9,478 nt of DNA from Bifidobacteriaceae bacterium (GTDB taxonomy: Bacteria > Actinomycetota > Actinomycetes > Actinomycetales > WQXJ01): positions 1 to 9,478 of the forward strand of contig JAISBQ010000332.1 in the NCBI GenBank assembly GCA_031266115.1. The letters run 5' to 3'. Positions 1 through 5,018 of the stretch are shown here, in pieces (position 1 is the stretch's first letter; the number at the start of each line of letters is the position of its first letter). The notes below the pieces were generated by a model. That model was not told the DNA's origin, ran no database searches, and was given only the letters and a program-made list of their open reading frames with translations. The translations under genes were made by a program, and so were the position numbers.

Positions 1-233
1 AGAGGTGTAAACCCTCCGCTTCAACGAAGCCACAGAACACGTCCTCCCCGGCCAGATCCTCCCAGGATCCAACCAAGTCACTGTCCTGATTTCGGGGGCA
101 ACCCCACCCCGACACGCCAGGCGGTCCCATGATTGGCAAAACACGTGGTCCCTAGATACAGGCAAAAACCCCCACCAACCGGTCCCATGTTGTTGGCAGG
201 TGACAGCGAAAGCTCGCGCGCGGGAGTGGGACC
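1..233. other. non-coding leader upstream of pepP
   Basis: No convincing gene is visible here. The + strand frame running from base 11 to the stop at 242-244 is open and its first 30 codons look faintly protein-like, but it has no start codon and follows a TAA at 8-10. It could be the decayed tail of an upstream gene. The stretch holds two short perfect hairpins (18-30 and 55-69) and three GGTCCC elements (123, 147 and 181). I see no convincing -35/-10 pair; TTGGCA at 133-138 and 193-198 is -35-like but has no good partner. The promoter of the pepP operon should lie here or further left. Confidence 0.5.
18..69. other. two short perfect hairpins
   Basis: GCTTC (18-22) and GAAGC (26-30) form a 5-bp stem with an AAC loop. 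GATCCT (55-60) and AGGATC (64-69) form a 6-bp stem with a CCC loop. Neither is followed by a T run. They could be the terminator region of a gene left of the window or part of the pepP leader. Stems this short also arise by chance, so the call is tentative. Confidence 0.3.
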
Positions 234-286
234 ATGGACGCCATGAGTGACCAACCCCTGGACCAGCGTGGCGGCAACCGGTCCCA
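123..286 (+). repeat. GGTCCC repeats with one complementary copy at the pepP start
   Basis: GGTCCC(A) occurs at 123-129, 147-152, 181-187 and 280-286. The last two belong to an exact 12-base direct repeat, CAACCGGTCCCA, at 176-187 (leader) and 275-286 (pepP codons 14-18). The complement TGGGACC lies at 227-233, directly before the ATG at 234 and touching the Shine-Dalgarno GGGAG (222-226). In mRNA the 227-233 element could pair over 7 bp with any upstream copy, or with the copy inside the gene, and cover the initiation region. That regulatory role is inference; the repeats themselves are plain in the sequence. Confidence 0.5.
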
Positions 287-1964
287 GCGCCCCACCTCGA
301 AGGCATTTCGCACGTTCATGGCGGGTCAGTGGGCCGAACCGGACGCGCTCGCGCCCACGCGCTCCCCCGGCGCCGAGTTCGCCGCCGAGCGCCGCACCCG
401 GCTCGCCGCGCAGTTCCCCGGCGAACGGCTTGTCATTCCGGCGGGCACCCCGCCCAGGCGCTCCAACGACACCGACTATCGCTTCCGACCCCATTCCACC
501 TTCGCGCACCTGACGGGCCTGGGCACCGACGAGGAACCGGACGCCGTCTTGGTCCTCCACCCGTTAGCCCCCGCCGACGATGCCGTTCCCTCCTCTCCCG
601 ACACCGGCGCCTCTGCGGCGTCGCCCACCGACGATGCCGTCCACACCCAGCCCAACATCGGCCTCGCCACCGGCGCGACGCCGACCACCGACCACAGCGT
701 CCACACCACTACCGACGCCGCCGCACCTGCCGACGCCGGCCGGTCCGCCACACACGACCCGGCCGCTACTCCCCCCTCCCCGTCACACGAGGCCGTGCTG
801 TACATCCGGCCCGCCTCCGGCAAGGACACCTCTGAGTTCTACGCCGATGCACGGTACGGCGAATTCTGGGTGGGCCGACGCCCGACCCTTGCCGAGATCG
901 CCACGGCGACGGGCATTCGCACCGAGCATCTCGACTCGTTGCGCGATGCGCTCGCCAAAGACGCCGGTCCTGGCGCTGTCGCCCTGCGAGTGATCCGCTC
1001 AGCGGATCAGGCGGCGACCGAAATGGTCGATGAGATTCGCGCTCAGGCCGGCCTGCCGGCATCGTCCGCTCCGGGCGGCTCGACCCTCAGCGACGATGAC
1101 GCACTGGACGAAGCCACAAGCGAACTGCGCCTGATCAAGGACGTCCACGAGGTCGCCCAATTGCGCTTGGCCGTAGACGCCACCATCCGGGGGTTCGAAC
1201 GCGTGGTTCAGGCGCTGCCTCGCGCCCAAGGCGAGGACCGGGGCGAGCGGGTGGTCGAGGCGGCGTTCGAGGCGGGCGCAAGAATCGAGGGCAATGGGAC
1301 CGGATACGACACCATCGCGGCGGCCGGTCCTCACGCCACCACCTTGCATTGGACCGCGAATACGGGCCGGGTTCGCTCGGGCGAACTGCTACTCCTGGAC
1401 GCCGGGGTGGAGGTCGACTCCCTGTACACCGCGGACATCACCCGCACGATCCCGGTGAGCGGGCGGTATTCGCCGGTGCAGCGCCGTGTCTGGGAGGCCG
1501 TGGTGGACGCCGCCGATGCCGCCTTCGCCGCCGCCCGTCCCGGCAACCGGTTCCGAGAGGTCCACGAGGCGGCCATGGTGGTCATCGCCGAGAGGCTCGC
1601 CGAGTGGGGCCTGCTGCCGGTGGGCGCGGCCGAATCGCTCACTCCTCAAGGACAGCAACACCGGCGCTGGATGGTCCACGGCACCTCCCACCACTTGGGT
1701 CTGGACGTTCACGATTGTGCCCGCGCACGCGCGGAGTTGTACCTCGACGGAGTCTTGGAGCCCGGCATGGTCTTCACCATCGAGCCCGGTATCTACTTCA
1801 AGCTTGAGGACCTGGCCGTGCCGGCGGAATACCGTGGAATTGGCGCCAGGTGCGAGGACGATGTCCTCATCACTGCCGACGGCAATGTGAACCTCTCGGC
1901 GGACTTGCCCCGTCGCGCAGACGCCATCGAAGAATGGATGGCGCGGATATGGGCAGGGTCATAG
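234..1964 (+). CDS. pepP: Xaa-Pro aminopeptidase (aminopeptidase P), M24B family
   Basis: Cytoplasmic metallopeptidase that removes the N-terminal residue from peptides with proline second. Residues about 24-112 and 187-260 form the aminopeptidase P N-terminal domain; about 300-560 is the pita-bread catalytic domain. All five metal ligands are visible: D389 (LLLLDAGVE), D401 (TADITRT), H486 (HGTSHHLGLDVHD), E517 (TIEPGIYF) and E541 (CEDDVLIT). H482 and H493 match the catalytic histidines of E. coli PepP. The protein has 576 residues against roughly 440-500 for the family; the excess is a low-complexity insertion at about residues 112-186. The ATG at 234 has GGGAG seven bases upstream; the next ATG at 243 lies too far from it. 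The next gene starts 9 bases after the stop, so it probably leads the operon. Family assignment is secure; the insertion's role is unknown. Confidence 0.95.
   Translation: MDAMSDQPLDQRGGNRSQRPTSKAFRTFMAGQWAEPDALAPTRSPGAEFAAERRTRLAAQFPGERLVIPAGTPPRRSNDTDYRFRPHSTFAHLTGLGTDEEPDAVLVLHPLAPADDAVPSSPDTGASAASPTDDAVHTQPNIGLATGATPTTDHSVHTTTDAAAPADAGRSATHDPAATPPSPSHEAVLYIRPASGKDTSEFYADARYGEFWVGRRPTLAEIATATGIRTEHLDSLRDALAKDAGPGAVALRVIRSADQAATEMVDEIRAQAGLPASSAPGGSTLSDDDALDEATSELRLIKDVHEVAQLRLAVDATIRGFERVVQALPRAQGEDRGERVVEAAFEAGARIEGNGTGYDTIAAAGPHATTLHWTANTGRVRSGELLLLDAGVEVDSLYTADITRTIPVSGRYSPVQRRVWEAVVDAADAAFAAARPGNRFREVHEAAMVVIAERLAEWGLLPVGAAESLTPQGQQHRRWMVHGTSHHLGLDVHDCARARAELYLDGVLEPGMVFTIEPGIYFKLEDLAVPAEYRGIGARCEDDVLITADGNVNLSADLPRRADAIEEWMARIWAGS
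567..791 (+). repeat. repeat-bearing low-complexity insertion within pepP
   Basis: About 75 codons rich in Ala, Thr, Pro, Asp and His separate LVLHP from HEAVLYIRP, which in related enzymes are, as I recall, only some 10 residues apart. Three in-frame degenerate units begin at 576 (DDAVPSSPDTG), 630 (DDAVHTQPNIG) and 690 (DHSVHTTTDAA), 54 and 60 bases apart. The first two share GACGATGCCGT exactly; the last two share CGTCCACACC. The pattern fits growth by slippage or unequal crossing-over in a surface loop. Confidence 0.7.
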
Positions 1965-1973
1965 GGTGGGGCG

Positions 1974-3257
1974 GTGACCAGGACAACGACCCGCATCTTC
2001 GTGGCGCGCCTGGCGAGCACTCAGGTGTTCGATCCGATTGGCGATCGGGTGGGGTGGGCGCGCGACGTCGTGGCACTCATCGTGCCCAAGGGCAGGCCGC
2101 GGGCGGTGGGGCTCGTGGTCGAAGTTCCCGGCAAACGCCGCGTGTTCGTTCCCTTCACGCGAGTGACCAGCATCGAAGCGGGCCAGGTGCTCACCACCGG
2201 TCTGGTCAATATGCGGCGCTTCTCGCAGCGCCCGGGTGAGACATCCGTCCTGAGCGAGCTGGTGGATAGGCGTGTGCGGCTGCGCGACGGGGACAGCGTC
2301 ACCATTGAGGACGTGGCGATTGAGCAGACCGTGCGCGGCGATTGGGAGATCTCGCAGCTTTTCGTGAGATTCGATGCGCAGGCGGCCGGGCCGTTGCAGT
2401 TGCGGCGGCGCGGACAGACGGAACTGGTGGATGTCGGAGACGTGTCCGACCTGGCGGGGGACGATGGCGCCCAGTCCGTCCGCTCGTTGGTCGCCTCCCT
2501 GGATGGTCTCAAGCCCGCCGATGTCGCGGACCTCCTTCAGGAGATGCCCTCCACCCGCCGTATCGAGGTGGCGACCGCGTTGGACGATGAACGGCTCGCG
2601 GACATCGTCCAGGAATCGGCCGAAGCTATCCGGATCGAGCTGCTCTCGGCCCTCCCCCTGGCTCGCGCCGCCGATGTCCTGGAGGCGATGGATCCCGATG
2701 ACGCAGCGGACCTCATCCAGGAGCTGCCGGCGGCCCAGGCGGCTGCGCTGTTGGAGCGGATGGAACCCGATGATGCCCGTGATTTGCGCCGCCTGCTCGC
2801 CTATGGCGAGGAGACGGCTGGAGGGTTGATGACCACCGAGCCGGTGGTCATGGGCCCCGAGGCCCCAATCGCGAGCGCCCTGGCGGCCATCCGCCGCCAA
2901 GAACTCAGCCCAGCCCTGGCCTCGCTGGTGTTTGTGACGCGCCCACCCACCGAGACCCCGACCGGGCGGTTCATCGGGGTGGCCCATTTCCAGCGGTTGC
3001 TCCGCGAACCGCCGCATCGCGCCATCGGCGGCATCATCGACGTGGATGCGCCGGCCCTTGAACCCGGCGATCCGCTTGGCAAGGTCACCCGGCTCCTCGC
3101 CACCTACAACCTGACCGTGCTGCCGGTGCTGGATTCCGAGCGGCGGCTTCTCGGGGCCGTGAGTGCGGACGATGTCCTGGACCATCTCCTGCCGGACGAC
3201 TGGCGCATCGGCGACGACGATGTCACGGACCGGTCGATGGGGGGCGGCGATGGCTGA
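1974..3257 (+). CDS. soluble PRC-barrel / MgtE N-terminal / CBS-domain protein
   Basis: Cytoplasmic protein of 427 residues with the regulatory half of an MgtE magnesium channel but no membrane part. Residues about 8-130 look like two PRC-barrel-type segments (QVFDPIGDRVG near 17-27; LSELVDRRVRLRDGDSV near 93-109). About 165-282 is the helical MgtE_N domain with its repeated DVADLLQEM / DAADLIQEL pattern, closing in the family motif YGEETAGGLMTTEPV (277-291). Two CBS motifs follow (about 284-345 and 350-408). In MgtE these domains sense Mg2+, so a magnesium- or nucleotide-sensing role is plausible but inferred. The GTG start at 1974 has AGGG seven bases upstream, overlapping the pepP stop. 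The end overlaps the DUF1003 gene by 8 bases, implying translational coupling. Homologues next to DUF1003 and mrp occur widely in actinobacteria. Annotating it as a transporter would be wrong. Confidence 0.88.
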   Translation: MTRTTTRIFVARLASTQVFDPIGDRVGWARDVVALIVPKGRPRAVGLVVEVPGKRRVFVPFTRVTSIEAGQVLTTGLVNMRRFSQRPGETSVLSELVDRRVRLRDGDSVTIEDVAIEQTVRGDWEISQLFVRFDAQAAGPLQLRRRGQTELVDVGDVSDLAGDDGAQSVRSLVASLDGLKPADVADLLQEMPSTRRIEVATALDDERLADIVQESAEAIRIELLSALPLARAADVLEAMDPDDAADLIQELPAAQAAALLERMEPDDARDLRRLLAYGEETAGGLMTTEPVVMGPEAPIASALAAIRRQELSPALASLVFVTRPPTETPTGRFIGVAHFQRLLREPPHRAIGGIIDVDAPALEPGDPLGKVTRLLATYNLTVLPVLDSERRLLGAVSADDVLDHLLPDDWRIGDDDVTDRSMGGGDG

Positions 3258-3735
3258 GCGGCTGGATCAACCCAAGGAGTCGCGCCGCCGGGTGTGGCCG
3301 TTTGCCCGGCCGCGCCACGACGTGTTTGGGCCGGCGGCCGAGGGGATTGCCCGCTTCATGGGCACACCTCGGTTTCTCATCTACATGACCATGTTCTGTT
3401 TGGTCTGGCTGGCATGGAATACGTTGGCGCCCGGGGCGTGGCGGTTCGATTCGGCGACCAACGGGTTCACCGCTTTGACGCTCATGCTGTCTCTTCAGGC
3501 GTCCTACGCCGCGCCGCTCATCTTGTTGGCGCAAAACCGCCAGGATGACCGGGACCGTGCGTCGTTCGGACAGGACCGCGTGACGGCTGAGCGCAACCTC
3601 GCCGACACCGAATACTTGGCCCGCGAGGTGGCGGCGCTGCGCCTCGCGATGGCCGATGTCGCCACCCGCGATTTTGTCCGCTCCGAGTTGCGCGACCTGC
3701 TGGAGGAGTTGCGCGATCCCGACGCCGACGACTGA
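3250..3735 (+). CDS. DUF1003 family membrane protein
   Basis: Small inner-membrane protein of 161 residues. Two hydrophobic helices are visible, about 41-60 (FLIYMTMFCLVWLAWNTL) and 72-95 (GFTALTLMLSLQASYAAPLI). The family signature QNRQDDRDR follows directly (95-103), and then a charged, probably coiled-coil tail. The reading frame is open upstream to 3163, but the ATG at 3250 is preferred: it removes a non-conserved Ser/Thr/Arg-rich stretch, keeps only an 8-base overlap with the previous gene, and has GGGGGG five bases upstream. DUF1003 has no established biochemical function that I know of. Its coupling to an MgtE-N/CBS protein suggests that the pair act together, perhaps in ion homeostasis, but this is inference. 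Confidence 0.88.
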   Translation: MAERLDQPKESRRRVWPFARPRHDVFGPAAEGIARFMGTPRFLIYMTMFCLVWLAWNTLAPGAWRFDSATNGFTALTLMLSLQASYAAPLILLAQNRQDDRDRASFGQDRVTAERNLADTEYLAREVAALRLAMADVATRDFVRSELRDLLEELRDPDADD

Positions 3736-3751
3736 GGCGCCACCACGCACC

Positions 3752-3757
3752 TACCAT
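3752..3757 (+). promoter_or_regulatory. possible -10 element for a leaderless mrp transcript
   Basis: TACCAT fits the actinobacterial -10 pattern TAnnnT and ends 7 bases before the A of the mrp ATG at 3765, where a leaderless transcript would begin. No matching -35 is visible at the expected distance. An alternative reading is that AGGGG at 3758-3762 is a ribosome binding site, although only two bases separate it from the ATG. Confidence 0.25.
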
Positions 3758-3764
3758 AGGGGCC

Positions 3765-4892
3765 ATGCCAATTCCCTCTCCGAGCGAACTGCTCGACGCC
3801 TTGTCACACGTCATTGACCCCGAGATTCGCCGTCCCGTCACCGATCTGGACATGGTGGGCGACCTGGAGATCGACGATGGCGGTGCGGTTCACGCCGAGA
3901 TCAGGCTCACCGTGGCGGCATGTCCGCTCCGCGACGAGTTGGTGGGCGGCGCCCGCGATGCGCTCGCTGCCCTGGACGGCGTCACCTCGGTGGAGGTGAC
4001 CACACGGCCGATGACGGCGGCCGAGCGGGAGGCGCTGCGCGCCAAGCTGCGCGGCGGCGGGAGTGACCGCGAGATTCCCTTTGCCCAACCTGGCTCGACC
4101 ACCAGGGTGTTCGCGATCGCCTCCGGCAAGGGCGGTGTCGGCAAGAGCACGGTCACGGCCAACCTCGCCCTCGCGCTAGCCGGCCGAGGTCTTCGCGTGG
4201 GGGTGATCGATGCCGATGTGTACGGGTTCTCCATCCCTCGGATGATGGGCGCCGATGGCGAACCGACCCAGGTGGACGACATGATCCTGCCCGCCGTGGT
4301 GGCCGGCATCAAGGTGATCTCGATGGGGATGCTGGTGCCGGAAGGTCAACCCGTGGTTTGGCGTGGGCCCATGCTGCACCGGGTGATCCAACAGTTCCTC
4401 ACGGACGTGTTTTGGGGGGATCTTGACGTCCTGCTGCTCGATTTACCCCCCGGGACCGGGGACGTTCCGCTGTCCGTGGCGCAGATGCTGCCCAGTGCCG
4501 AGATCGTCATCGTCACCACCCCCCAACCTGCGGCGGCCGATGTGGCGGGGCGCGCCGGCGCGATGGCGCTTCAGACCCGTCAGCGAGTTGCCGGGGTCAT
4601 CGAAAACATGTCGTGGCTCACCCAGGCCGATGGTTCGCGAATGGAGTTGTTCGGGAAAGGCGGGGGGGCATCGGTCGCCGCCGACCTGTCTGCGGCGCTG
4701 GGGGCACCGGTGCCGTTGCTCGGCCAGATCCCTCTTGACATGGCACTGCGGGAGGGCGGAGACACCGGCAAACCCGTGGTGGTCGCGGCGCCTGACTCGC
4801 CCGCTGCCGTGGCCATCACGGCGATCGCTCAGGCGCTGGCCATCCGCGCCGAGTCCCTGGTGGGCCGGCCACTCGGCGTCAGCCCACTGTAG
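3765..4892 (+). CDS. mrp: Mrp/NBP35-family P-loop ATPase (iron-sulfur carrier type)
   Basis: Cytoplasmic ATPase of 375 residues, of the family that carries and delivers Fe-S clusters (ApbC/Mrp). Residues about 5-85 form a MIP18/DUF59 domain with IDPEIRRPVTDL (17-28) and the conserved AACP cysteine (C53). The ATPase domain follows: deviant Walker A GKGGVGKST (121-129), DADVYG (149-154), the Mrp signature WRGPM (199-203) and Walker B-like DLPPGTGD (226-233). The usual C-terminal CxxC, expected shortly after NMSWL (about 281-285), is absent; C53 is the protein's only cysteine. I believe other actinobacterial Mrp proteins share this, but could not check. It is the last gene of the operon, 29 bases after DUF1003, with a hairpin at its stop codon. 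Family is certain; cluster carriage by this member is less so. Confidence 0.94.
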   Translation: MPIPSPSELLDALSHVIDPEIRRPVTDLDMVGDLEIDDGGAVHAEIRLTVAACPLRDELVGGARDALAALDGVTSVEVTTRPMTAAEREALRAKLRGGGSDREIPFAQPGSTTRVFAIASGKGGVGKSTVTANLALALAGRGLRVGVIDADVYGFSIPRMMGADGEPTQVDDMILPAVVAGIKVISMGMLVPEGQPVVWRGPMLHRVIQQFLTDVFWGDLDVLLLDLPPGTGDVPLSVAQMLPSAEIVIVTTPQPAAADVAGRAGAMALQTRQRVAGVIENMSWLTQADGSRMELFGKGGGASVAADLSAALGAPVPLLGQIPLDMALREGGDTGKPVVVAAPDSPAAVAITAIAQALAIRAESLVGRPLGVSPL

Positions 4893-4915
4893 GGACTCGC
4901 TGACTAGCGGGTTCC
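4892..4915 (+). terminator. hairpin terminator of the pepP-mrp operon
   Basis: Bases 4892-4901 (GGGACTCGCT) pair with 4906-4915 (AGCGGGTTCC) to give a 10-bp stem, including two G-T pairs, around a GACT loop. It starts at the last base of the mrp stop codon. There is no T run after it, as is common for terminators in high-GC actinobacteria. Its position before a convergent gene supports the call. Confidence 0.55.
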
Positions 4916-4955
4916 GTTCCGCGGTGACCTGGACAGCATGGGGCGATGACCAGGC

Positions 4956-4996
4956 CGGCCGGACCACCGGGGAAGGGGCGGCCGGACCACCGGGGA
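4956..4996. repeat. 18-bp direct repeat in the convergent intergenic region
   Basis: CGGCCGGACCACCGGGGA is present exactly at 4956-4973 and 4979-4996, a period of 23 bases. Each copy holds CCGG-ACCA-CCGG, able to fold into a 4-bp hairpin on either strand. It lies beyond the 3' end of the - strand gene ending at 5019, so it may take part in ending that transcript. I see no stronger hairpin serving that gene. Confidence 0.6.
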
Positions 4997-5018
4997 CTCG
5001 GCGCGGATGGCACGCTGC

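Noticed and set aside
11..244. Protein-like + strand frame in the leader
   Set aside because: It has no start codon, follows a TAA, and the apparent protein character fades after about 30 codons. Too weak to call a pseudogene.
78..560. Open frame on the - strand over the pepP leader and start
   Set aside because: It overlaps conserved pepP coding sequence, and its product is Gly/Arg-rich without motifs.
1959..3185. Long open frame (408 codons) on the - strand
   Set aside because: It lies wholly antisense to the well-supported MgtE-N/CBS gene. Its His/Gly/Arg-rich product resembles no family and arises from the G/C third-position bias of the real gene.
3163..3249. Upstream start for the DUF1003 gene
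   Set aside because: It would add 29 low-complexity residues and overlap the previous gene by 95 bases. The ATG at 3250 begins just before the conserved part.
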